Source: Penicillus capitatus (Eukaryota; Chlorophyta). From it: a stretch of DNA of 64,000 bases. The stretch's first letter is position 1; each line of letters opens with the position of its first letter. The stretch spans positions 1,674,001 to 1,738,000 of the forward strand of contig OZ287695.1 in NCBI GenBank assembly GCA_965649825.1, read 5' to 3'. Shown piece after piece: positions 55,024 through 64,000 of the stretch. The position numbers and the translations under genes were made by a program. The notes below the pieces were generated by a model that was not told where the DNA came from, ran no database searches, and saw nothing but the letters and a program-made list of their open reading frames with translations.

Positions 55024-56124
55024 CTATGCCTTGTTTCGGGGAAAGGACTGCGCTTTCTCCCATTGTGGGATTTTCAATAGCTTCGATGAACCGCCGTCCA
55101 GAATCCACGTCAGATCTGAACTCTGTGGACGCACCATCTGTGCCGGAAGAGCACCTGGCAGACACTGAACCTCCAGAACCCGTTGAACAATTTCCGCCTT
55201 CCCATCACCCAATGCCACAATCGCCACCTGTTTGGCGGCATTGATGACAGGCATGGAGAACGTGATGCGTTGGGGCGGCGGTTTTGGTGAATCTTCCACA
55301 GACAGCACCCATCCCTCTTTTGCCGCTGTCTGCTCTCTGTTTGGAAACAGAGAAGCGACGTGACCGTCCGGTCCAATCCCCAGCAGAATCAAATCGAATA
55401 TCGGAAATCCGTAAGTATCTTTCGGCAGAATGCCCCGAGACACCTTCTCTATCAAAATGCCTTCGTAATGTGTTGCCGCTTCTTTTGCCCTCGCATTCTC
55501 GACAATGGGGTGCACATTTGCTGCTGGGATGTCGACATTGGACAGGAAAGCATCTTTGGCTGCCTTGTAGTTGCTGTCCGGATCATCGTGAGAGACGACA
55601 CGCTCATCGACCCAGAACACATGCCACTTGTCCCATTCCGCCGGTCGCTGGGATAAGCTTCCGAGCAGCTTCACCAGTGATCCACCTGACAATACCAAAC
55701 TGAACGTTCCTTTCTCCTGGATCGCCTTCTCCGCCGCCATAAGTGTCATGTCGGCCAGTCCTTCAGCCGCTGCCGCTTCGCCCGGATACTGTGCCAGTGA
55801 ACACGTTGAAGTTCCATCGGGATACTCAAACATATGCGTAGTGGCGGCTAAGACGCCTTTGGATGTCGATATTGGAGCGACGGATCCAGACGCCATCAGA
55901 TGTGCTCCCTGAACTGCCGGGATACCGTTTGACCACTTCGACCCTTCGATGACGTGTATAAAGGGCGCAGCGCTTTCGTCTTCGGATTTGACCTCTTTGG
56001 GCACCGTCGTACGCGTAATACGTGAGATGGAAGGCGTCGAGGTCGATGCGGCAGCACGACGAACGCTACGCGAAAGCGCAATGCGATGTGTCCGCGTGAC
56101 AAAACGCGCATTTAGAGGCAACAT
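55024..56124 (-). CDS. PGL: 6-phosphogluconolactonase with N-terminal presequence
   Basis: It hydrolyses 6-phosphogluconolactone in the oxidative pentose-phosphate pathway. The frame is intronless, 366 codons. The first ~45 residues (MLPLNARFVTRTHRIALSRSVRRAAASTST) are rich in Arg, Ser and Ala without acidic residues, a likely plastid or mitochondrial targeting peptide. The enzyme part has FSLVLSGGSLVKLL, WDKWHVFWVDERVVSHDDPDSNY, DLILLGIGPDGHVASLFP and PPPQRITFSMPVINAAKQVAIVALGDGKAEIV, all PGL/NagB-fold signatures. The domain is somewhat longer at its N terminus than bacterial PGL. The start is 33 bp from the divergent SRP72 gene. Confidence 0.92.
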   Translation of the reverse strand: MLPLNARFVTRTHRIALSRSVRRAAASTSTPSISRITRTTVPKEVKSEDESAAPFIHVIEGSKWSNGIPAVQGAHLMASGSVAPISTSKGVLAATTHMFEYPDGTSTCSLAQYPGEAAAAEGLADMTLMAAEKAIQEKGTFSLVLSGGSLVKLLGSLSQRPAEWDKWHVFWVDERVVSHDDPDSNYKAAKDAFLSNVDIPAANVHPIVENARAKEAATHYEGILIEKVSRGILPKDTYGFPIFDLILLGIGPDGHVASLFPNREQTAAKEGWVLSVEDSPKPPPQRITFSMPVINAAKQVAIVALGDGKAEIVQRVLEVQCLPGALPAQMVRPQSSDLTWILDGGSSKLLKIPQWEKAQSFPRNKA

Positions 56125-56157
56125 CTCTGCTGTCGAGTCTGTGACGAGATTCTCAAA
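56125..56157. promoter_or_regulatory. 33-bp spacer between divergent PGL and SRP72 starts
   Basis: The start codons of two confidently assigned genes face away across 33 bp, so transcription starts must lie inside the opposite transcription unit or both 5' UTRs must be extremely short. Confidence 0.45.
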
Positions 56158-58596
56158 ATGGCGGATGTCGTCGATCCAAATGCCCCGGCATTCGCGGAAC
56201 TCGATGAGTTGCTCGGAAAAGGGCAGTATCGAGCCGCCGGTCGCAAAGCCGATGACAGTAGGCTTGATGCCTCACACTTGAAGGAGGGAGAGGTGTGACC
56301 ACCCGTGTGCCCGCAGTCTTGAAGAATGCTCGAGGCGATGTCGATGCCCTGCGCTGTAAGGCTTATGCGCTCATGTGTCGGTCGAAATTCAGCGACGTGC
56401 TGTCCGTTGCGAGTGGAATGGCGGATGAGGAGCTGAAATTCTATGGCGCCTATGCGCATTACAAACTGAATAATTTCTCGGAGGCTCTCAAACAGATCAC
56501 ATCGCTGCGCGTGAAGGCGAAGACCGATGCAACGATGGAATTGAAAGGGCAGATCCTCTATAAGCAGGGGAACTTTAATCAGGCCAAGTTGACATTTGAG
56601 CAGTGCATTACACAGTACAATGTATGAAGAGACGTGTCTAACGACTCAATGTGTGAGAACGATGGTGCGTTAGGTGCGGAGTGTGAATGTCAAGACAAAT
56701 CTGTTGGCAGCTTTAGTCGCTTCAGGAACCTCAGAACAAGTGGAGGAGCTGATGCAGAAGTACGGTATTGGCAAAGAGGATGGGTTTGAGATTACGTTTA
56801 ACGTGGCTTGTAATCACATTGCTATGGGAAACTATGAGACCGCAATGGAATTGCTGGAGGTGGCACTGAGAGCTGGTAAGACCTTTCGTCAGATCTCGAT
56901 TCCCATAAGAAATCCATGACACCGCCACAGGCCAAGAATCGTTAATGGAAGAGGAGTTGACTCCCGCAGAGGTTGAGGTGGAATTGCTTCCTGTTGCCGT
57001 TCAGCTAAACTATGTTCGGGGTCTAAGGGGATCAGCTACAGATTATGTGCACGAGTTGGTCGAGTCTGGAAACAAGACAGGCATTGGCATGTCGATCAAA
57101 TATGTGATTGAGAATAACGTGCTCGCTGCCAACAGCTTGCTTTTCTCAGACCATCCGCCGAAGCGTTTCCTTTACGAATCTGCCAAGAAATTAGAGAAGA
57201 TGCTCTCGGGAGTACGTTCTCTGATCTGTCGCCAATGGTCTGACAGAACGGTGTTCGATGCAGTCCTCCGTCCCTTTGCTTTCTCCTGCTCAACGTGTGT
57301 TGGTCGCATGCAATCAAGCACTGCTGCTCATTGCACTGAACCACATGGACGATGCGAGACCGATCGTGGAGCAGCTTCTAGATGATCATCCAGCCCATGA
57401 GACAGTCAAGATGACACAGGCAGTCCTGCTCGCCAAACAAAACAAAGTATACGTCTGCAATGCCAGGAATAGCAAGCATGAATTCGAGCGAGGATGTGGC
57501 TCTCTAGTTACGTGAGGCGGCAGATCTTTTGCATCATATCATTGCAGAACATGATACGCTCGTCCTGACTCCCATGCTCTTCCGAGCACAACTGCTATGC
57601 ACCGGCGGATCTTCCAAAGAGGCGCTAAAGCTTCTGATCAGTATTCAGGATGAGAAGGTCAAGTTCGTGGGATCCATGGTGGCAACGAAGATCGCTCTGA
57701 TGGAACAGGTGCAGAAGTGATGTGAGATTTCACGTCACATCATCTGCTGCTCTACAGGTATCAGACTACGATGGGTGCCGTCAACTACTGGACGCCTCGC
57801 TGACTTGGTGGCGAGGCCAAGCAGCACACCGCGATGCTGCAGCTGACGTCGCCATTGCTTGGTGCCTCCAAAAATACGCGGATATTCTCCTCAAGTCCAT
57901 CCAAACCAAATGCATGCAATCGACATTGAAGTGTGTGATTTCAGACAGGGGGATCTTGCACAGGCTGTCGACTACTGCAAACAGGCCTTGGAGATTGAGC
58001 AGGACGAACTTAGACGCCATCAAGTGCACATCCAGTTTCCGTTTCTTCCGATCTAATGACAGTTTTGGATTTTGATGCACAGCTCATATCTAAGTTTGCC
58101 AAAATCGTGGCGTCCAGTACTGTGCACGAAGAAATGGATTTTGCCTCTCTTCTGCCAGAAGGGCCATCGTTAGAAGACGAAGATGTCGACGATCTCGAAG
58201 GCAATATCAAGGGCATCAAGAGAGGCGAAGTTTCTGCCAAGAAACGCCAACAGACTGCAGAGAACGGCCAGGTGATTATCAGCGATCTCGTTTATCGGCA
58301 CATGCGTTTGTGATCGATAGCAGGTCACGAAGCGAAAACGCAAACCGCGTTATCCCAAAGGATTTGATCCAGCGAATCCCGGACCTGCTCCCGATCCCGA
58401 ACGCTGGTTGCCGAAATGGCAGAGAAGAGGGCACAAGAAAAAGCAATCGGCCAGACGGGATGCCGTCAAAGGATCCCAGGGTGCTGGCAAAGTGGATGAA
58501 TCACTCGATTTTGCATCGCATAAGAGTGAAGGCAGCAGTGTAAAGCCGCCTCCTTCTGGCAGATCGGGGCCCAGAAGGAAAGGTCATCGTCGATAA
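56158..58596 (+). CDS. SRP72: Signal recognition particle 72 kDa protein
   Basis: TPR protein that forms the SRP68/72 heterodimer and binds SRP RNA for ER targeting. The start is MADVVDPNAPAFAELDELLGKGQYRAA. The TPR region follows: DVDALRCKAYALMCRSKFSDVLSV, FYGAYAHYKLNNFSEALKQI, ILYKQGNFNQAKLTFEQCI, SVNVKTNLLAALVAS and FEITFNVACNHIAMGNYETAMELLEVAL. The C-terminal RNA-binding end is diagnostic: KRKRKPRYPKGFDPANPGPAPDPERWLPKWQRRGHKKK. Many introns of about 45-70 nt are seen, including one at 56252-56310 and others near 56625, 56880, 57210, 57450, 57700 and 58300. Stop at 58594-58596. Confidence 0.9.
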
Positions 58597-58751
58597 ACAC
58601 ACTTTGATAAAATGCATCCCATCCCATTCTCAAATTTCGTCGTCTGTTGGACGGACGCGTCTTCTTCCGTGCTGTCACATCACCGCATCACCCCTTCCGC
58701 ACCGCGCGCGCCCTTAGATTCAACGCGACTCCAGGCTCTTCCACACCAACC

Positions 58752-59775
58752 ATGGCAGAACGTTTCCGTACCTTGGTCACTGAACTGACAACTGAGTTTT
58801 CGGCCAAGAAGATGATTCTCGAGGAGCAAGAGAAACGTCTCAACGAAGAGCGCGAGCGTCTCAACAAAGAGAAAGCGGTGATGACGAAGATTCAGTGCTC
58901 GAACGATGACATCGTGCATCTCAATGTCGGCGGGACGATCTTCGCGACAAAACGCGGTTCTTTGCGTCTCGTAAGTGTAACCTATTTGGCAACGGGCGTC
59001 ATGAACACATGATGGTTGCCAGATTGCAGGCAGTGTGTTGGAGCTTATGTTTAGTGGTCGCTGGGAAGATCGCGTTGACCGTGATAAAGACGGACACGTG
59101 TTCTTAGACCTCGACCCCACTCTCTTCTCCATTATTTTGCGCTACCTTGTGGCAATGCACAATTATGGAATGGATGCCGAGCACTTGGAGCTCAGGCCTG
59201 TCCCAAATCACTTGGAAGATGAGTTCAGATTAATGTTGGCGCACCTTGGGTTGGAAGAGATCATACAGCCCAAAATCAATTTTAAGTGGAGTGAATTGCT
59301 CAAGACGCCCAATGTCACATTGAAGAAAGGAAACACCATTGCCGTCTCGGACGGAACTGGCACCCTGCGTCATCACATTCTGTCGGATGACGTATTCTAC
59401 GGCGGTATCTACAAGTTCCGAGTGTTCATTGAGTTTTTGGAAGAGTGGGCTCTATTGGGTATCATTGGAGAAGACGTCCGTCTCGGTCCTTCGGACGATG
59501 CCTGCAAAGATCCCACGATATATGGATGGGGATCGAATGGCGAAGTCTTTGTGGGTGGCGTCGAATCGTCATGGAAGGGATATCCTGGACGTAAATTTCA
59601 GACAGGAGATGTCTTGACCATCGTGCTGGATGGTCGTTACTCCACGCTCACATTGCTGGCGCCAACCGTCGATGGAACCATGCTGGAATACAAGATCCCA
59701 AAACTGATCGGCAATCGATGGCGTTTCGTGCTGTCGACGTATTACGGCTCGAGTGCTGTGGAAATTACGGTCTAG
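58752..59775 (+). CDS. BTB/POZ (T1/KCTD-type) domain protein
   Basis: ATG at 58752 starts MAERFRTLVTELTTEFSAKKM and a short coiled coil (LEEQEKRLNEERERLNKEKAVM). The BTB_2 domain follows: DIVHLNVGGTIFATKRGSL, then after a short intron at about 58970-59030 VLELMFSGRWEDRVDRDKDGHVFLDLDPTLFSIILRYL. The C-terminal ~200 residues (NFKWSELLKTPNVTLKKGNTIAVSDGTGTLRHH; YKFRVFIEFLEEWALLGIIGED; DVLTIVLDGRYSTLTLLAP) look like a beta-sandwich, possibly SPRY-like. KCTD proteins often serve as Cullin-3 adaptors. An upstream in-frame ATG at 58647 exists; the shorter form is preferred because conserved helices begin there. Confidence 0.82.
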
Positions 59776-60441
59776 ATCCGTTTGCCATTTTATGTGTTTC
59801 CCTTCTTTCTCTTTTATTCTGTCTTCGTTTTAACGATGAGGATGGTCGTTTAGCATCTGTATAAACTGATCACACTTCCTCCTACCTGTGTCTCTGGAAA
59901 CACATTTCCAGAAGAGGAATGCGTGTCAGTCAGTGGAGTCATGAGTATGTATGTATTACCTATCAATCGCAAGTTGAACCATATTAAGACAGGGTCTGCC
60001 TATGTTGTATGTATGAACGGTCATCATCGTTTAGATCGTCTTTGCCATTATTCGGATAAAGATTCAGTTTCGCGAAACGGAGTTACACTTACAGGACCTC
60101 AAAGCAAGACATTTGAAATAGAGTCAGGAGCGATGCTTGGTAAAAGCACCACTGTATTCAATAGGAAGGAAACGTATGTCGATGACAGAGTACAGCGATC
60201 ACTTCAACAACAACGAGAAAAAAACATCCAATGCGCGTACGGAGCTGGATGAATCGTCGGTCGGACAGATAAATAGACAGACAGACATAGACCTAAATAC
60301 CGTCTGACAGATGTTGGATAACGCCCACCCTTCCCAGAATGCCACAGAGAGACCGCAAGCGTACGCCGCCGATCCCTGTCGCCATGTTGATCAGAGACAG
60401 AGAAGGATGTGTGAGCGACGGACCAGAATGTCGTTCGTTGT
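59776..60441. other. Intergenic, simple repeats only
   Basis: About 665 bp between convergent genes. It contains a short GACA-type imperfect repeat near 60270-60300 (gacagataaatagacagacagacatag). Nothing coding is recognised. Confidence 0.5.
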
Positions 60442-60975
60442 TCACGGATGCGTGGCCTCAGTTGCACGTTCCTCGCTGTTGCCGTTTGCTTCGCTCTCTT
60501 CCAGTTGCGTTCTCAGTTGAACGATTTCTCGATTCAGGATGGCGTTTTCGGATATCGTCTGCTGCCATTTTTCGGTGATCTCCTGCAGTTGTCTCAGCAA
60601 TTCTGTCTTCTCGGCTGCGATGCATTCGTTCTGGCGATGCAGTTGGTCGTTGTCGTGGCGAATCCGTACATACTCCGAGCGCAGTTCTTCCAGTTCCTTC
60701 GCTCGACGTTCGCGTATGCGTCGCTGAGAGTTTCGATTGATCTGTCGTCGACGCTTCAATCGCTCCTCTTCTGTCAGACTCTCACTGACAGAGGATGAAG
60801 ATGCTCGACGTCGTTCGCCCACACGGACTGGCGTCGTTTCTGTCGTGACGCCAAGTAATGATTCTGTCATGAGTAGAGGCCGGGGCACAACAGATTCTGA
60901 ATCGACAGGACGGCTGAGGCCCAGAGCCACCATTGGTTCAACAGCACTTTGGGTTATTCCTTCTGAACCCATCAC
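60442..60975 (-). CDS. bZIP transcription factor
   Basis: The 177-codon frame is intronless. The basic region EEERLKRRRQINRNSQRRIRERR carries the bZIP Asn-Ser-Arg contact pattern. It is followed by a long heptad region with hydrophobic residues at zipper spacing: AKELEELRSEYVRIRHDNDQLHRQNECIAAEKTELLRQL, continuing as coiled coil to about residue 160. The N-terminal ~65 residues (VPRPLLMTESLLGVTTETTPVRVG) are probably an activation or regulatory region. Target genes cannot be inferred. Confidence 0.88.
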   Translation of the reverse strand: MMGSEGITQSAVEPMVALGLSRPVDSESVVPRPLLMTESLLGVTTETTPVRVGERRRASSSSVSESLTEEERLKRRRQINRNSQRRIRERRAKELEELRSEYVRIRHDNDQLHRQNECIAAEKTELLRQLQEITEKWQQTISENAILNREIVQLRTQLEESEANGNSEERATEATHP

Positions 60976-61351
60976 TTGCTAAATATAGACATCACAAGGC
61001 GCATCAAACATCAAGGGACGAAGCGCATTACGTTCAGCAGTGGCACATAGGCGCCATTCGCGTCGGCACGGAGTTCGGAGTACTCGTGAGCACCGTGCTC
61101 GGCCACTTCGCGTTTTTCCATGAACACAGGGAGACAGCGTCGAGACAGGAGTCGCCTACATGACCCGAGGAGCAAATCTCGCGAAACAGAGGAACGTCGC
61201 TTGTCGCTTACTCGCGTCACTATCCGGTCAGCCGGTCAGTTTCGCCAGACAGTCAAACGGCTCAACGTGCGGAATGGAACGAACAGACCATTCATTAGAC
61301 GCATCACGTTTGGCCTCGTCGTCACCTCGCGTGTAGAGGCGTTTCGTTTCG
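60976..61351. other. Intergenic between divergent bZIP and ARM genes
   Basis: About 375 bp upstream of both genes. Overlapping short frames on both strands have no support. It probably holds the two promoters and 5' UTRs. Confidence 0.4.
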
Positions 61352-63148
61352 ATGACGTCCGCCTGTTTTCGTTTGCTAGATACGCTCGACATCGTCGGCC
61401 AAACTTACTTCCGACTGAAACACACAGACCTCTGGGCGAGCGTGAAAGTGTGTGAAGTACTCATCGAGGCACATCGCATGTACAGGAAATGGAGGTCGAT
61501 TCCTGGCTTTGTAGCCATGCTTCAGTCTCCCGACGCGTCGAAGCGTAGTCGAGGGGTCCAGGAACTGGAGTTCCTCTGTTACAAAAACACAAACACAAAG
61601 GCCTACAGTATTCGGGCGCTTGAGCTGGGTGCGCTACCGGGGATCCTTTCGTGTTTGGCGCATGCCTCGCCGACGGCCGTCTGCGCGTCGCTGTGCATTC
61701 TGAGTGACGTCTTTGCACACCCTCTCTGCAAATGTGCCTTCACGCCGCGGGTGTTGAAGGGAATTTTTGCTCTGCTCAGAATTGAGGATCTCTACATGAG
61801 ACTGCGTTCGGCTTTGCTTTTGGCTCAGTTGACGACAGAAGAAGAAACAAAACGAAAACTGAAGGCGTTGGCCTTATCAGAATCCGATTTCATCTCCAAA
61901 ACTGCGGATTTGATTTGCAAACCGCTTCCGGAACGATATCAAACGGCCATCGAAGCACCCGATCTGCAGATCAACGCCTCCACTCTGAAACATCTCCGAA
62001 ACTGCGAGAGTCAAGTTCGCAAATCAGGAGTGGCACTGTTAAACTTGGTGTCCCACGACAAAGAGATAATGCAGAAACTCGATATGGCAAAAATCATACC
62101 CGTACTGGTACGATCCGTCCGTGGCGTGGATGCTGGACTGAGAATGGCATCGTTGCGATGTCTGAAATCTCTCGTGAAGGATTCGGTTCCTAGACTCGAG
62201 CTGATAGGCGACTCCATTGCCCAGCACTGGAACGACATCATGCCCAAGCTGCGTGATATGGAGACCCTGCAAGCCATCGAGGACCTGGGCATCTATCCCG
62301 AACTCCTCGATCGATTGATTCACGATGTCTATTTCCTTCATCGTTTGCCGAATCTACTGACGTGCAGGTTATGGTCCGTTCGAACGATGGCTTTCCGTTC
62401 TCTCTACCCTTTTACGTTAATGGATCGACACAGATGGAAAGTTGTTCGATCTGGGTTACTGCACTTGATATTCAGAGGCTTGTTTGACGGAACAAAGTCC
62501 ATCTACATCTCTGCATTGATCTGTCTGTCACAGCTCTGTGCCTGCCGAGAAGTGTTCATGGCAGTTCAAGCAGAGATTGCACGCCAACCTCCGTTCCCCT
62601 GCAAAATGGGAGAATACTTGGTGTACTTGGTGCTCTCTTTTCCTTCAGATGATATCGGCCAAGGGGCGTTGAAACTTTTGGGAGAGGCCATCCCCAAAAT
62701 ACAATCTCTGCCGCGTCGAATTTTTCCTAATTTGAGTATGATTCTCTCGTCTGGAGATGAAGCGCATCGAACTGGAACGGCAAAACTTGTGACGAAACTG
62801 GCGCAGGTCGAGAGATTCAGAGAACGTCTGCTGAAATCGTCGATCGTCACAGATCTGCTCCATCAGGCCAACGACAGCAAAGGATCATGCAAAGCGGCCG
62901 TTTTGGAAGCTTTGGCACAGTTCTCTGTTACGAAGCAGGTGGCAGATTGTGTGACATCGACAGATGGCCTCACAGACAGTTTATGGGCTGCTCAAGAATC
63001 GGATGATCATGAATTGGCCGTCGCTGCACTGGAACTGTTGCGCATCTTGTCTGTCAGCTTAGGCGTGGTTCCAGGAGCAGACAATAGGGAACTTAAACTC
63101 TTACCGTGTTCTGACAACAATGACCACAGCAAAAACAACAATGAATGA
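61352..63148 (+). CDS. Armadillo/HEAT-repeat protein
   Basis: A 598-codon frame without clear introns. It is all-helical with ARM/HEAT-like repeats. Examples are MLQSPDASKRSRGVQELEFLCYKNTNTKAYSIRALELGALPGILSCL, VRKSGVALLNLVSHDKEIMQKLDMAKIIPVLVRSVRGVDAGLRMASLRCLKSLV, MAFRSLYPFTLMDRH and HRTGTAKLVTKLAQVERFRERLLKSSIVTDLLHQ. It ends in a polar tail (SDNNDHSKNNNE). ARM proteins bind partners through the superhelix groove; this one's partner is unknown. The start at 61352 is the first Met in frame; an upstream noncoding or coding exon cannot be excluded. Confidence 0.78.
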   Translation: MTSACFRLLDTLDIVGQTYFRLKHTDLWASVKVCEVLIEAHRMYRKWRSIPGFVAMLQSPDASKRSRGVQELEFLCYKNTNTKAYSIRALELGALPGILSCLAHASPTAVCASLCILSDVFAHPLCKCAFTPRVLKGIFALLRIEDLYMRLRSALLLAQLTTEEETKRKLKALALSESDFISKTADLICKPLPERYQTAIEAPDLQINASTLKHLRNCESQVRKSGVALLNLVSHDKEIMQKLDMAKIIPVLVRSVRGVDAGLRMASLRCLKSLVKDSVPRLELIGDSIAQHWNDIMPKLRDMETLQAIEDLGIYPELLDRLIHDVYFLHRLPNLLTCRLWSVRTMAFRSLYPFTLMDRHRWKVVRSGLLHLIFRGLFDGTKSIYISALICLSQLCACREVFMAVQAEIARQPPFPCKMGEYLVYLVLSFPSDDIGQGALKLLGEAIPKIQSLPRRIFPNLSMILSSGDEAHRTGTAKLVTKLAQVERFRERLLKSSIVTDLLHQANDSKGSCKAAVLEALAQFSVTKQVADCVTSTDGLTDSLWAAQESDDHELAVAALELLRILSVSLGVVPGADNRELKLLPCSDNNDHSKNNNE

Positions 63149-63611
63149 GAAAGAGGAATAAATTGCAGACATGGCACGACGAAACAGTCCGTCCATTCTT
63201 ATTTTCCCCTATCCATACGTTTATTCTTTCCAAGCGACTTGGTCTGAAGCTATGCCCTGCTCAACAGAAGAACGACAAGTCTTTGTTACTACTTGCGAGT
63301 GAAGTCTCTGAGAAGATCGATATGGGATGGGGGTGGTGCTGTTGTTGTGATACGGAACATTGATTGACAGACACACATGATGAACACGTTCACCTATATT
63401 AAGCTCTGAACAACGGCAGAAATACACAATTTCTAGACGTTGCACAGTTCCCAGATTGATGCTCACACTCCTTCCCCATCCGTCTTTTAAATCTTTGTCC
63501 TTTTTGTTCTGGCCTTTCAGCAACTCACGCATCCAAATGGGAGACCCGTGTGGTTGATGGATAAATGCTGACCAGCATCATCATCATCATGTTCCGTATG
63601 TGTTGTGTGTA
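63149..63611. other. Intergenic between convergent genes, (CAT) microsatellite
   Basis: About 460 bp between the ARM gene stop and the SAICAR synthetase stop. It includes a short cat/atc run (about 63574-63590). No coding exon is recognised. Confidence 0.5.
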
Positions 63612-64000
63612 TCAGATTGCCCAGTTTTTTACATTGTTTGAGATGCTCATCTGCATCTCGTCTCGTTGCAGCGTACGGGCAGCAAAACTCTCTCCGGTGA
63701 TAGATTCGTATAGGAACACGTATCTTGCAGAGAGGGATGCAATGAGGTCGGGGGGCGCTTCAGGTAGCACCTGTAGAATAACATGGAGTGGCGATGCAAG
63801 GCGGGGAACTGGACTTTATCATTATACGGATCACAATTCTGAGCAAACCACAATCTTATGAACTCTTTGTCGATACTTTCGGGCTCTTCACCCAACAAGT
63901 GACGTTCTTCGTAGCTAGAACGCATCCAATATCGACTGGAATCTGGTGTATGGACCTAACGGACATTTAATACCATACTTATTAATAGGTGTGACCTAAA
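63612..64000 (-). CDS. purC: SAICAR synthetase (phosphoribosylaminoimidazole-succinocarboxamide synthase), C-terminal part
   Basis: Purine biosynthesis enzyme joining CAIR with aspartate. The gene enters from beyond the right edge (5' end missing). The visible exon after a GTTAG acceptor reads VHTPDSSRYWMRSSYEERHLLGEEPESIDKEFIRLWF, the conserved C-terminal signature. A 46-nt intron (GTCCAG...TCTACAG) follows QNCDPYNDK. The last exon is VLPEAPPDLIASLSARYVFLYESITGESFAARTL, ending at TGA 63612-63614. A further intron (about 63956-63995) precedes the first visible exon. No fused domain is visible on this side. Confidence 0.88.

Noticed and set aside
1-64000. tRNA genes, CRISPR arrays, transposons
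   Set aside because: Looked for T-loop GTTCRANNC patterns in tRNA context, direct-repeat arrays, and transposase or reverse-transcriptase motifs; none was found by eye.

Overview
This window is nuclear DNA from a microbial eukaryote with a compact genome. Most genes are split by very short spliceosomal introns. Those I could place by protein homology are mostly 45-70 nt, with GT...AG ends. Intergenic gaps are short and neighbouring genes often lie head to head. The gene set is eukaryotic: APC/C subunit, NPL4, SRP72, PIG-Q, UVSSA-like, DYRK kinase, mitochondrial PDH E1-alpha and mitochondrial L7/L12. Several genes point to a plastid-bearing alga or a relative: a plastid (FtsZ2-like) FtsZ with an N-terminal extension, a plant-type single-domain dihydropyrimidine dehydrogenase with a presequence, a plant-like LisH/DYRK kinase and plant-type NPL4. 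The exact lineage cannot be fixed from the sequence alone; a red-lineage alga or related protist is my best guess.

Layout. 1-5.2 kb: 3' part of a fused GltB-GltD glutamate synthase (+), a Mit_KHE1-family mitochondrial protein (-) and indole-3-glycerol-phosphate synthase (-). 5.4-9 kb: divergent pair CDC16/APC6 (-) and NPL4 (+). 9-14.3 kb: a low-complexity coiled-coil protein (-), then the divergent pair PDCD2 (-) and a VWA protein (+). 14.4-19.2 kb: a doubtful small gene, FtsZ (-) divergent from mitochondrial ribosomal L7/L12 (+), then an unrecognised gene. 19.4-22.5 kb: PIG-Q (-) divergent from PDX2 (+). 22.7-29.3 kb: a large LamG/DUF4215 membrane glycoprotein, a secreted Cys-tailed protein and a formate/nitrite transporter, all (-). 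30.4-33 kb: DUF1749 hydrolase (+) and PYD1 (-). 33.9-37.1 kb: a membrane U-box protein (-) divergent from an HTTM/gamma-carboxylase-like protein (+). 37.2-40.7 kb: FHA protein (-), GEX1/Kar5 karyogamy protein (-), conserved hypothetical (+). 41-44.7 kb: GC-rich block with a YdcF-like candidate, UVSSA-like protein, a tiny membrane-anchored metallothionein-like protein and a conserved hypothetical, all (-). 45.4-51.8 kb: small TM protein, PDH E1-alpha, DYRK kinase (-) divergent from an OvoA-type methyltransferase (+). 51.9-58.6 kb: LysRS (-) whose start overlaps a coiled-coil gene (+), then 6-phosphogluconolactonase (-) divergent from SRP72 (+). 58.7-64 kb: BTB protein (+), bZIP factor (-), armadillo-repeat protein (+) and the 3' end of SAICAR synthetase (-).

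The genes do not form a single pathway. They are a sample of housekeeping functions: nitrogen assimilation, Trp, purine, vitamin B6 and pyrimidine metabolism, protein targeting, GPI anchors, ubiquitin and cell cycle. Several membrane or secreted lineage proteins are mixed in. For spliced genes, the coordinates below span first to last inferred coding base. Exon joins were inferred by eye from reading frame, GT/AG borders and family similarity. No tRNA, rRNA, CRISPR or transposon was found.
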